Source: Alphaproteobacteria bacterium (GTDB lineage: Bacteria; Pseudomonadota; Alphaproteobacteria; Bin95). Taken from it: 13,384 nt of DNA. Both the position numbers and the translations under genes were made by a program. The stretch covers positions 1 to 13,384 of the forward strand of contig JAJECF010000216.1 in the NCBI GenBank assembly GCA_022822125.1, given 5' to 3'. The notes below the pieces were generated by a model. The model was not told where the DNA came from and did no database searches. It worked only from the letters and a program-made list of their open reading frames with translations. Each line of letters starts with the position of its first letter. Position 1 is the stretch's first letter. Shown here in pieces: positions 5,751-13,244 of this stretch.

Positions 5751-8087
5751 TCATTCGCCCTGCCGCTCCAGCCGTTCCCTGATCTGCGCGCTCGTCTCCC
5801 TGGTCCCGTCGAGCGCCATCAGCAGCGGCGGCAGGAACAGGAAGTCCGCGAGCAGCGCGATGACGACCGTCATGCCCACGAGCAGGCCGAGCGCCTGGTT
5901 GGTGATAAGCCCCGACGCCCCGAACACCAGGAAGCTCAGCCCGAACACCATCGTGGTCGCCAGCAGCGCCTTGCCCACGGAGCTGAAGGCGGACTGCACC
6001 GATTCCGACGGCAGCAGCCCGTCCTGCCTGGCCGCCACATATTTGGTCATGAAGTGGATCGTGTCGTCCACGATGATGCCGAAGGCGATGGCGGTGACGA
6101 CCGCCGCCGCCACGCCGACCTCGCCCACCGCATAGCCCCACAGGCCCATCGCCATGGCGGCCGGCACGAAATTGGGGATCAGGCTGATCGCGCCGAGGCG
6201 CACGCTCTTGAAGACGAGCAGCAGCAGCAGGGAGACGATGCCCATGGCGACCACGGTGCCGGTCAGCATGCCCTCTATGTTCCGCTGGATCGAGTGCGCG
6301 CCGACGACGGCGACGCCCGTGGCGCCGGTCTCCATTCCGGGGGCGTTGTCCCGCAGCCAGGCCTGCGCGCGGTCGTCGAGCGCGATCTTCTCGGCGGTGG
6401 ACAGGCTCCTCAGCACGACCGTCATGCGCGTGGACGACCGCTCCACGTCGATCAGATTGTTCAGGTCGCGCCCGACCGGCAGCGAGAATTCGTAGAGCAG
6501 CAGATATTGCGCGGCGAGGTCGGAGCTTTCCGGCAGGCGGTAGAACGCCGGGTCGTCGCTGTGCAGGTTCTTGTTGAGCCGCTTCATGATGTCGGAGACG
6601 GCGAAGACGTGCGCGACCTCCGGCTGCGTCCGGAACCAGGCCGCAAAGGCGTCCACCCGCTCCAGGTAGCCGACATCGGTGATGCCGCCTTCCCGCCCGG
6701 CGCCGAGCGAATATTCGTAGGTCTCCACGCCGGAGAGATTCTCGCTGATGAAATCGGTGGAACGCCGGAATTCGTAGCTTTCGTCCAGAAGCTCCAGCCA
6801 GTTCTCCTTGAGCTCGATCCGCGAGATGCCGGCGATCAGCACGACGATCAGCGCGCCGAAGCCCCACAGCAGCGCCGTGCGCCGGGTGACGACGAACCGC
6901 CCGAACAGGTCGAAGAAATCCCGCCTGCCGGCGCGCAGCGGCCGGGCGCGCATCGGCACGAGCGACAGGAAGGCCGGCAGCAGGGTCACCGAATAGACGA
7001 AGGCCAGCATCGCGCCGAACGCCACCATGTTGCCCATCACCCGGAAGGGCGGCATGTCGGCGAAGTTCAGGCTGAGGAAACCGATGGCCGTCGTGAGCGA
7101 GGTGAGGAACACGGCCCGCATATTGACCTGCAGGGACCGGACGGCCGCCTGCCTGCGGTCCAGCCCCTCGCGCATCCCCGCCAGCATGCCCTCGATGATA
7201 TGCACGGAATGGGCGACGGAGACCGCCATCAGCACGAAGAAGGCGGCGCCGCTCTCGCCGTAGAGCTTCAGGCCGGTCCAGCCGGCGAAACCCACCGCGG
7301 ACGCCAGGACGGCCACGAGCATCAGGACGATGGCGACCGTGCCCCAAACCGAGCGCAGCAGCAGGACGGCCAAGAGCAGCATCACCGCCAGCACGACGGG
7401 CGCGAGGACGCCCGTGTCGTCGTCGATCGCATCGCGCATGGCGCGGTTGAGGACGAGCTCGCCGGTAAGATGGTAGTCGATGGCCGTGTATTCGAGCCGC
7501 GATTCGGCGGTGGTGCTCCGGAGGAAGTCGGTGACCTCGATCTTGGCCGATTGCCGCGCCTCGCGGTCGTCGGGCAGCGCCACGCTGACGACCAGCCCGG
7601 CGACGCGGCCGTCCCGGGAAACGAAGCGCCCGGCGACCTCCTCCGTGCCGAGCGCGATCCTCTCGATCCGCTCCAGCTCCGCGTCGGTGAGCGAGGCGGC
7701 CTCGTCGATCAGCGGCTCGACGACCAGCTCGTCCTCGAAGCCCTCGCTGTGCGAGTAGTTGGCGATGGAATCGACGCGGGTGACATAGGGCGTCTGCCAG
7801 AGCCGCTCGGTCAGCGCCTCGATGGCGATGAGCGCGTCGCGCGTGAAGACCCTGCCGTCCTGCGGCGCGGCGACGACCAGCGCGGCGTCGGAGAGCGCGT
7901 AGGTGTCCTCCAGCCGGTCGAGCGCGACGATATGCGGGTCGTCCTCGCCGAAATGGTTGCGGACATCGACATCGACCTGCGCCAAGCGCGCCCCGCCCGC
8001 GGCGAGCAGCACGACCGCAAGCAGGGAGACCGCGATTGTCGCCCACCGCCGGTCCATGACCGCCGCGATGCAGGCCTCCAGCTTCAT
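5751..8087 (-). CDS. RND/MMPL-family lipid transporter permease
   Basis: The protein has 778 residues, typical for single-chain MMPL-type RND permeases (COG1033). TM1 is about 14-34; a first periplasmic loop spans about 38-225; TM2-TM6 cluster at about 226-375 and TM7 at about 402-422. A second periplasmic loop runs about 425-605, and TM8-TM12 about 606-755. The halves are tandem versions of each other: the TM4-like segments are VAHSVHIIEG (291-300) and IIVDDTIHFMTKY (671-683), the latter with the paired aspartates 674/675 expected of the proton relay. The first half has His in place of those Asp residues. Such permeases move hydrophobic lipids (mycobacterial lipids, hopanoids by HpnN, sterols by BstA) out of the inner membrane. 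Transcription would continue into the LolA-like carrier and methyltransferase. Only a weak ribosome binding site (GGCGGG) precedes the start, and the gap from the upstream barrel gene is 63 bases. Confidence 0.9.
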   Translation of the reverse strand: MKLEACIAAVMDRRWATIAVSLLAVVLLAAGGARLAQVDVDVRNHFGEDDPHIVALDRLEDTYALSDAALVVAAPQDGRVFTRDALIAIEALTERLWQTPYVTRVDSIANYSHSEGFEDELVVEPLIDEAASLTDAELERIERIALGTEEVAGRFVSRDGRVAGLVVSVALPDDREARQSAKIEVTDFLRSTTAESRLEYTAIDYHLTGELVLNRAMRDAIDDDTGVLAPVVLAVMLLLAVLLLRSVWGTVAIVLMLVAVLASAVGFAGWTGLKLYGESGAAFFVLMAVSVAHSVHIIEGMLAGMREGLDRRQAAVRSLQVNMRAVFLTSLTTAIGFLSLNFADMPPFRVMGNMVAFGAMLAFVYSVTLLPAFLSLVPMRARPLRAGRRDFFDLFGRFVVTRRTALLWGFGALIVVLIAGISRIELKENWLELLDESYEFRRSTDFISENLSGVETYEYSLGAGREGGITDVGYLERVDAFAAWFRTQPEVAHVFAVSDIMKRLNKNLHSDDPAFYRLPESSDLAAQYLLLYEFSLPVGRDLNNLIDVERSSTRMTVVLRSLSTAEKIALDDRAQAWLRDNAPGMETGATGVAVVGAHSIQRNIEGMLTGTVVAMGIVSLLLLLVFKSVRLGAISLIPNFVPAAMAMGLWGYAVGEVGVAAAVVTAIAFGIIVDDTIHFMTKYVAARQDGLLPSESVQSAFSSVGKALLATTMVFGLSFLVFGASGLITNQALGLLVGMTVVIALLADFLFLPPLLMALDGTRETSAQIRERLERQGE

Positions 8088-8150
8088 GCCGGCCCGCCGG
8101 GCTGCGAGAGGGCCTCAGGCATGGCCGCCGCCGCCCGCCCCGCGCCTGCC

Positions 8151-9032
8151 TCAGGACCGGGTGCGGAAGCCGATCTCGAACAGCTGGGCCCGCAGGTCGG
8201 TATCGACTTCAACGATGCCCTGAGTGTTCCTGCCCGAGAAGTCCAGGCCGCTGCCGGTCTGCAAGCGGTAGCCGAACTGGATGGTAGTCTTGTCGTTAAG
8301 CCGGTAACCTATCCCGACGCCCAAGTGGTAAGCGAACATAGTATCGGTCGTGGAAGTCTCCGGCACCTTGAGAGTGGCTAAGGCTGGTGCCAAGCTTGGC
8401 AAGTTTTGTACGGCGGTCTGTAGCGCAAGATTACTTCCAATAGCCGCCTGTATTTCAGGGGTTGGGGTTTGCAGGGCCTCAACTGTGGCCAAGAACAGCG
8501 CGTTTGAATCGTAGTCCAACCCGCCCTGATCTACCCGGATGAAACCAATCCCGCCTCCGAAATAAGGGGTCCAGTCTGTCCCCGTGTCAAAGTCGTACCA
8601 GATACTCGCGAATCCGCCCATCTGTTTTGCGGCACCGGATATTGGAACGTCCACTTCGAGAGGAATTGGAGTCCCGAGCAAGTGCAACCCGTCATAAGTC
8701 ACCTTGTCGACTTTAGCCCTGGCGAAAAACAACTCGCCTTCGGCTCGCAGGCCTCCTCCTAGTTCGTAGCCCACTACGCCGGCAAATTTGAACCCGGCAT
8801 CGTATTCGCTCGTGGCCGTGGCCTTATAGGGCATCATTAGTTGATTACCCGTCGTGTCGGACTCCGTGTCGTCGATGAACATGACCGGCACCTGCGCACC
8901 GAAATACCAGCCGGTGTCCGCCGCGCGCGCATCCGCCGCGACGGTTGCGATGCCCAGTCCGAGCGCCGCTGCGAGGGCGGCTTGTCCGATAACCCGGTCC
9001 CCCGGTCCCGCCGGTCCGAAAATCCGTGCCAT
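8151..9032 (-). CDS. Secreted outer-membrane beta-barrel protein (OmpA/P44-like barrel)
   Basis: The protein has 293 residues with an excellent ribosome binding site (AGGAG, 8 bases before ATG). A signal peptide ends near DARA/ADTGWYFG (37/38). The mature part has alternating hydrophobic strands and barrel phrases: TGWYFGAQVPV, AGFKFAGVVGYELGGGLRAEGELFF, GGFASIWYDFDTGTDWTPYFGGGIGFIRV, YHLGVGIGYRLNDKTTIQFGYRLQ and the last strand AQLFEIGFRTRS. This order is that of small 8-10-strand surface barrels. A Pro/Ala/Thr/Leu-rich insert (about residues 175-225) probably forms a long loop. It ends in Ser rather than the usual terminal Phe/Tyr. The DNA of its middle (about 8340-8860) is visibly less GC-rich than the RND gene beside it, hinting at a separate origin. 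It lies 63 bases upstream of the RND gene on the same strand and may be first in that operon. Role unknown. Confidence 0.8.
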   Translation of the reverse strand: MARIFGPAGPGDRVIGQAALAAALGLGIATVAADARAADTGWYFGAQVPVMFIDDTESDTTGNQLMMPYKATATSEYDAGFKFAGVVGYELGGGLRAEGELFFARAKVDKVTYDGLHLLGTPIPLEVDVPISGAAKQMGGFASIWYDFDTGTDWTPYFGGGIGFIRVDQGGLDYDSNALFLATVEALQTPTPEIQAAIGSNLALQTAVQNLPSLAPALATLKVPETSTTDTMFAYHLGVGIGYRLNDKTTIQFGYRLQTGSGLDFSGRNTQGIVEVDTDLRAQLFEIGFRTRS

Positions 9033-9082
9033 GCCGTCTTCTCCTGTCCGGTTGCTGCATTACGCGCGCTTGCAGGGTGCGA

Positions 9083-9112
9083 ATCCTACCAGCCGTACAG
9101 TGCATGAACCAA
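9083..9112 (-). promoter_or_regulatory. Weak candidate promoter for the barrel-RND-LolA-methyltransferase unit
   Basis: On the - strand TTGGTT (9112-9107) and TAGGAT (9088-9083) are 18 bases apart, upstream of the ATG at 9032. The matches to consensus are only moderate. The surrounding gap 9033-9184 is AT-rich towards 9120-9150 and has no gene. Confidence 0.25.
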
Positions 9113-9184
9113 TAGCCAAACGACATTGAATATTTGAATAAACCAGGCGTCAAATTCGAATGCCCGGTGCCTCCGGCCCCGCCC

Positions 9185-9203
9185 CATAGGCGCTAACTTG
9201 TTT
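9185..9203 (+). repeat. Left terminal inverted repeat of the IS4-family element
   Basis: This is the 19-base left end, matched by 10524-10542 in inverse orientation with two mismatches. It lies 74 bases before the transposase start, a normal distance for this family. Confidence 0.8.
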
Positions 9204-9258
9204 TCCATTCTGGCACTTTGTACAGTGACGGCCCCTTTTCCAGCGGGAGGTTGTCGGT

Positions 9259-10356
9259 ATGAACGAGGATTGGGAAGTGGTGCGGTCGTTTCTGCCGGTG
9301 GACTGGCAGGATCTGGCGCGCGAGACCGGAGCCCTGAAGGGCCTGCGCAAGGACAAGTCGGTTGACGCGCTGCTGCGCACGCTGCTGCTGCATCTGGCTT
9401 GCGGGCACTCGCTGCGCGAGACGGTGGTCCGGGCCAGGAAGGCGAACCTCGCCGACCTGTCGGACGTGGCCCTGTTGAAGCGGCTGCGCAAGTCGTCGGA
9501 CTGGCTGCGCGCCCTGTGCATCGCGCTGTTTCGCGAACAAGGGGTCTCGATGTCGGCCGAGGGCGGGTTCCAGGTCAGGGTCTTCGACGCGACGATAGTG
9601 AAGGAACCCGGTCGGAGCGGGTCGTTGTGGCGCCTGCACTACAGCGTTCGCCTTCCGTCGCTGGCATGCGATTTCTTCAAGCTTACGGCCACCAAGGGTC
9701 CGGGCGTGGGCGAGACGTTTGCGCAGTTCCCCATCGTCGAAGGCGACTACGTGCTCGGCGACCGGGGTTACTCGACCGCCGCGGGCCTCGACCATGTGGC
9801 GTCGGCGGGCGGTCATGTCACCGTGCGGGTGAACACCGGGTCGCTGCCGTTCCGGATGCCGGATGGCGCGCCGTTCGACCTGCTGGAGCGCGTCACGACG
9901 CTCAAGCGCACCGGGGCGGTGGGCGCATGGCCTGCCGTTGCGGTGGGGGACGGCATCGCGGTGCCGGGGCGCGTGTGCGCGATCAGAAAGACGAAGGAAG
10001 CCATCCGGATCGCGCAGCGCAAGCTGCGCGAGGAGGCCACGCGCAGAGGCAAGCAGACCCAACCGCGAACCCTCGAGTTCGCGCGCTATGTCATCGTGTT
10101 CACGACCTTCCCCGAAACGACCTTTGACGCCGCCCAGGTGCTCGAGTGGTATCGCACCCGCTGGCAGGTCGAACTGGTCTTCAAGCGATTCAAGTCGCTG
10201 GCGCAACTCGGACATCTCCCGAAATACGACGACGAAAGCGCCAAGGCGTGGCTCTACGGCAAACTCCTGGTGGCGCTGCTGGTGGAAAAGCTGATCCGCC
10301 ACGCCACCGCAGTTTCCCCCTGGGGATACCGCGTGGAGACAATCCCGGCCGCATAG
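9259..10356 (+). CDS. IS4-family DDE transposase, C-terminally truncated by a frameshift
   Basis: The open frame encodes 365 residues; GGGAGG (9245-9250) lies 8 bases before the ATG. The DDE catalytic set is present: D110 (RVFDATIV), D168 (VLGDRGYS) and E305. The IS4 signature Y-2-R-3-E-6-K is exact at Y298, R301, E305, K312. After SPWGY (353-357) the frame ends early. The next frame, from about 10352 to a TAG at 10532-10534, reads SPWRDFRFMFNQLARAIEP and then AEWNRISRSLAEPPRRR, a typical IS4 transposase C-terminus. Its stop falls inside the right inverted repeat. The intact protein would be about 425 residues. A single-base indel between about 10322 and 10352, perhaps in the C/G runs at 10316-10325, explains this. 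The catalytic core is intact, but loss of the conserved tail probably reduces or abolishes activity. Confidence 0.88.
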   Translation: MNEDWEVVRSFLPVDWQDLARETGALKGLRKDKSVDALLRTLLLHLACGHSLRETVVRARKANLADLSDVALLKRLRKSSDWLRALCIALFREQGVSMSAEGGFQVRVFDATIVKEPGRSGSLWRLHYSVRLPSLACDFFKLTATKGPGVGETFAQFPIVEGDYVLGDRGYSTAAGLDHVASAGGHVTVRVNTGSLPFRMPDGAPFDLLERVTTLKRTGAVGAWPAVAVGDGIAVPGRVCAIRKTKEAIRIAQRKLREEATRRGKQTQPRTLEFARYVIVFTTFPETTFDAAQVLEWYRTRWQVELVFKRFKSLAQLGHLPKYDDESAKAWLYGKLLVALLVEKLIRHATAVSPWGYRVETIPAA

Positions 10357-10523
10357 CCCGTGGCGTGACTTCAGGTTCATGTTCAACCAACTCGCGCGAG
10401 CCATCGAACCTCAGCTTCCGCTCCATCAGGTGATCGCCGAATGGAACCGGATTTCCCGATCTCTGGCCGAACCTCCTCGCCGCCGCCTGCCCCAGATCGC
10501 AACGCGATTCACCCAACCTGTTC

Positions 10524-10542
10524 AAATAAGTTAGCACCTATG
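10524..10542 (-). repeat. Right terminal inverted repeat of the IS4-family element
   Basis: This is the inverse copy of 9185-9203 (17 of 19 identical). It contains the TAG stop (10532-10534) of the out-of-frame transposase tail, which supports that tail as the original C-terminus. Confidence 0.8.
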
Positions 10543-10606
10543 GCCCGGGGACCCCCGCCGACAGCGCCAGGACACCCCTCCCCTCGGCAGGCGAAAATCT
10601 CAATGC

Positions 10607-10663
10607 GACGGGGGCCGGCGACTCCAGTCGGGCTACGCCCTCCTTCCGTCCCCGGCCCCCGTC
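10607..10663. repeat. Compound inverted repeat able to fold as a three-way junction
   Basis: A perfect 12-bp stem is formed by GACGGGGGCCGG (10607-10618) and CCGGCCCCCGTC (10652-10663). The 33-base interior has two further stem-loops: CGAC/GTCG around 10619-10630 and GGGC/GCCC at 10630-10640. It lies in the 285-base non-coding gap (10543-10827) between the IS4-family element and the halogenase 3' end. It has the look of a dispersed REP-like intergenic element, but copy number cannot be seen here. Confidence 0.55.
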
Positions 10664-10707
10664 ACAAACCCCGCGGCGCCACCATCACAATCCTCGGCGC
10701 GCTCCAC

Positions 10708-10741
10708 AAAAAAGCGCGACGCCAGCAAATAAGCGCCTTTT
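10708..10741 (-). terminator. Probable intrinsic terminator after the halogenase gene
   Basis: Read on the - strand, AAAAGGCGC pairs with GCGCTTTTTT (nine pairs including one G-T) around a 15-base loop, and the second arm is itself a six-T run. It starts 86 bases past the halogenase stop (10828) in the correct orientation. Confidence 0.45.
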
Positions 10742-10827
10742 GTGACCGTCACCTACATCGTTCTCAGGGCAGGCTCCCGGCGCGCCGTCCGGCGCTACGA
10801 CGGGTGCGGCTCCACCATCGTTTCCCT

Positions 10828-12117
10828 TCAACGATCGTCGGTATAACAGCCAAGACCCTGGGACATCTGGGCATAGCTGGTGAGAGGGACCGCGCACATC
10901 CGGGTCCAGTCCGCCTTGTCGATGACCGGCCGGTTCAGGAGTTCGATCATGTCGTCGAATTTGCCGAGCGCGCCGCAATCCACCGCCTCGGGGTCCGCCG
11001 CCTTGCGGTATCGTGGCCAGGCGCGGTCGCGGGCGTGGCGCCAGAAGGCGCTGTCATATCCGGAGCCGCAGGAATAGTGCCATCCGACGAACAGGCCGTA
11101 ACGGAGCATGGTGTCGACGAGGAACCGATTGACTGCCGGGGCGTCGCGCCCGAGGTGCTCCGCCGGACGATTGAGACGGGTCTGCAGCACCATCCCGATC
11201 TGCTGCTGGGCGGAGACGATCGCGGTGGCTTCGAGCGGCTCCATGAAGGCGGCCGCATTGCCGATGCGGGCCACCGCGCCGTCGTAAATCCGGCGGTGGA
11301 CGAAATTGGGAAACGGGATGACGGTGCGCTGCTCGAATTCCGGCACGCCGTCCGCCTCCAGGAAGGCGTCGAAATCCGCCTCGATGTCGTCGAGATCGGT
11401 CAGGTTGCGGTTGAAGACATATCCGTAGGACGTGTGCACCGTCAGCGGAATGACGAACACCCAGCCATGCGGGCGCGCAACCGCGCGGGTATAGGTATGT
11501 TGCAGAGCTAGGCCGTCCCGCTCGCCCCGTATGACTGCCGGACTGCGGCGGATGACGGCCGTGTTGGTGGGGATGAAGGAAATGTCGATATGCCGGTCGG
11601 GATGGAGGTCCCTCGGGAACCCGCGGGCATCGAAGACGAGGTCGTAGCGCTCCGGCGCCCGGTCCTCGAACGTTACCAGCGCGCCGCTCTCCACCCTCTC
11701 TATGTCGAGCACCTTCGCGTCGATGTGGCGCGCGCGCGTGCTTTCCTGCAGCAGCTCCCCCATCAGGTCGGCGGACAGATGGTAGCCGTAGGACACCTGC
11801 TGCGGCGTGAAATAGTGGGTGAAGTCCCGGTTGCGCCGGCCCCACCCCTCGAACGCAACCCCGTATTTGCGCGTTCCTTTCAGGCGCTTCTGGACGGTTT
11901 CATGCGGCAGGCCTGTCAATTCCTGCAATTGCTGGACAAGGCTCGGCCAACTGCCCTCCCCCACGCCGATGACCGGGATGCGCGAATCATATATGTGGTG
12001 CAGTTCGTGGTCGCCGCCCAGTCGAAGGTGGGCGACACTGGCCGCCGCCAGCGACCCGGCGGTTCCGCGCCCGACGACCGCAATCTGCCGCAAGGATTTT
12101 CTACCCGGCTGTATCAT
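10828..12117 (-). CDS. Flavin-dependent tryptophan-halogenase-like protein
   Basis: The protein has 429 residues. The FAD-binding Rossmann loop is G16-R-G-T-A-G21, followed by the family phrase VIGVGEGSWPSL (49-60). A K-x-G-V-x-F-x-x-W pattern (K84 to W92) places Lys84 at the position of the halogenase catalytic lysine. Further landmarks are TSYGYVFNRNLTD (229-241) and GNAAAFMEPLEATAI (286-300), both usual in PF04820 proteins. The WxWxIP motif appears as W219-V-F-V-I-P224, with Phe for the second Trp. Family members use reduced FAD, oxygen and halide to halogenate indoles, pyrroles or phenols and need a separate flavin reductase, not seen here. The length is shorter than the 510-540 residues of classical tryptophan halogenases. 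The ATG at 12117 is the first possible start, since an in-frame TGA lies at 12130-12132; its ribosome binding site is poor. It is downstream of the broken barrel gene by 127 bases, so they may share a transcript. Substrate unknown. Confidence 0.82.
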   Translation of the reverse strand: MIQPGRKSLRQIAVVGRGTAGSLAAASVAHLRLGGDHELHHIYDSRIPVIGVGEGSWPSLVQQLQELTGLPHETVQKRLKGTRKYGVAFEGWGRRNRDFTHYFTPQQVSYGYHLSADLMGELLQESTRARHIDAKVLDIERVESGALVTFEDRAPERYDLVFDARGFPRDLHPDRHIDISFIPTNTAVIRRSPAVIRGERDGLALQHTYTRAVARPHGWVFVIPLTVHTSYGYVFNRNLTDLDDIEADFDAFLEADGVPEFEQRTVIPFPNFVHRRIYDGAVARIGNAAAFMEPLEATAIVSAQQQIGMVLQTRLNRPAEHLGRDAPAVNRFLVDTMLRYGLFVGWHYSCGSGYDSAFWRHARDRAWPRYRKAADPEAVDCGALGKFDDMIELLNRPVIDKADWTRMCAVPLTSYAQMSQGLGCYTDDR

Positions 12118-12244
12118 CCCGCATGACTTTCACGAGCATCGGCCGATCATTCCAGCCCGGCGTGTCTGAACGAGCCGTGCGCAGGGCAAAATACCACAAC
12201 CCCGCTGTCATCATCATCACCAGCTGTGCCCGTCGCGGACGCCA

Positions 12245-13244
12245 TCAGAAACCGAATGAGAATTCCATGCCGAGGAAGCTGTCGCGCCGTCCATCATAGG
12301 TCAGGTCTTGCGGGTCGGAGTTGAGATTCGCGATCCCTTCCAGGCGCATCGTCCAGCTGTCCGACAGGCGGCGTTTCAGTTCCAGGTTCAGCACATGGGT
12401 ATCGTAGCGGAGGTCGCCCAACAGGCCTGCCGCGAGTTCGGTGCCCGGCACATCGTTAAATGCGATGACGCCCATCACGAAGACATCGTTCGCCCAGGGG
12501 CCCGTGGCGCGGCGGCCGCGGCGGTCGTGGTGCCATTCGGCCAGGAAGGTCAGGTCCGCTCGGGAGCCGAACAGCGCTTCGAACGCACGTTCCATGCCGA
12601 GGGCGAAGGCGCTGTAGTCTTCCTCCCAGCCCGGGAGATTGCGCGCTCCATCGCGATAAATGGCTTCCGCCTTGTAGAGCCAGGGATCGGTTGTGAGCTG
12701 CGCGTCGATACCGAATTGCCGGATCTGTTCGTAATGCGGGACCAGCGGCTTGTCTTCCGCCTGCAGGCTGGCGGGAAACGAGGGCTCGCGGCTCGTGCCG
12801 ACAAAGGCCGTCAGGCCGAAATCGAGCAGGCCCACGGCATTGCCGTAGCGCAAGGCGAAATCCGTATGGCGCTCTTCTGCGCCGCTCTCGTAGCTGGCGT
12901 CGCCATCGATCGCAAAGCGCAACCGGTGGCGTCCCTTGCGCCCCGGAAAGGCGCGCTTGCGATGATAGGGGAGCACAAGTGATTCGGCGATGCCCCAGTC
13001 GCCGGAAACCGTCAGATGGGCCATGGGTTGACCCAGCTTGGGCCGGTCGCGCGGATGTTCGATAAGGTCCGGCTGGTTGACGATGTCCACGAGGTTGTTC
13101 AACTCGGCCACGCCCCAGAAGACCCGGTCGAGCCCCAGCCGGAGCTCCCAGGAATTCTCGCCCCACTCCCCGAAGGTCAGCAGATAGGCTTCGCGCAGGT
13201 CCGCATGCGTACGCTCGGGATCGGTGCTGTCATATCGATAAAAC
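12245..13244 (-). pseudogene. Outer-membrane beta-barrel protein, 5' end cut off by an IS66-family insertion
   Basis: About 332 codons of a barrel gene remain, ending in FSFGF with the C-terminal Phe typical of Bam-assembled barrels. Alternating-strand phrases include HLTVSGDWGIAESLVLPY, RLRFAIDGDASYESGAEE, TDFALRYGNAVGLLDFGLTAFVG, KAEAIYRDG, ALGMERAFEALFGSRADLTFLAEWHHD and HVLNLELKRRLSDSWTMRLEGIANL. The GTG at 13111 is not the true start: the frame continues upstream with convincing protein (RYDSTDPERTHADLREAYLL, then GENSWELRLGLDRVFWGVAELN) until 13244, where IS66 end sequence begins. The signal peptide and first strands must lie beyond the element. The sequence has the character of large porin-like barrels found near RND/LolA-like transport genes, so it could once have been the outer-membrane partner of that system; this is inference. 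It is upstream of the halogenase on the same strand, so the insertion may be polar. Confidence 0.8.

Larger units (their letters stand above)
9185..10542 (+). mobile_element. IS4-family insertion sequence with both ends
   Basis: The element is about 1358 bp. Imperfect terminal inverted repeats are visible: 9185-9203 reads CATAGGCGCTAACTTGTTT and the reverse complement of 10524-10542 reads CATAGGTGCTAACTTATTT, 17 of 19 identical. One transposase gene fills the interior. No exact target-site duplication is evident next to these ends, so the insertion may be old or rearranged, or the outermost bases may be off by a few. It separates the barrel/RND unit from the halogenase region. Confidence 0.85.

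Noticed and set aside
4909..8046. A 1045-codon - strand open frame spanning the LolA-like and RND regions
   Set aside because: Only the part after the ATG at 5715 has recognisable protein. The upstream part is Arg/Gly/Ala-rich low-complexity sequence, a GC-rich shadow of the RND gene, which has clear TM architecture in its own frame.
6054..8381. A 775-codon + strand open frame opposite the RND gene
   Set aside because: Rich in His, Asp, Gln, Arg and Gly with no fold signature. It is antisense to the RND and barrel genes and arises from high-GC codon bias.
8388..8401. Perfect 14-bp palindrome TGCCAAGCTTGGCA inside the barrel gene
   Set aside because: It is inside coding sequence with no promoter context. 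It could be chance, so it is not called as an operator.
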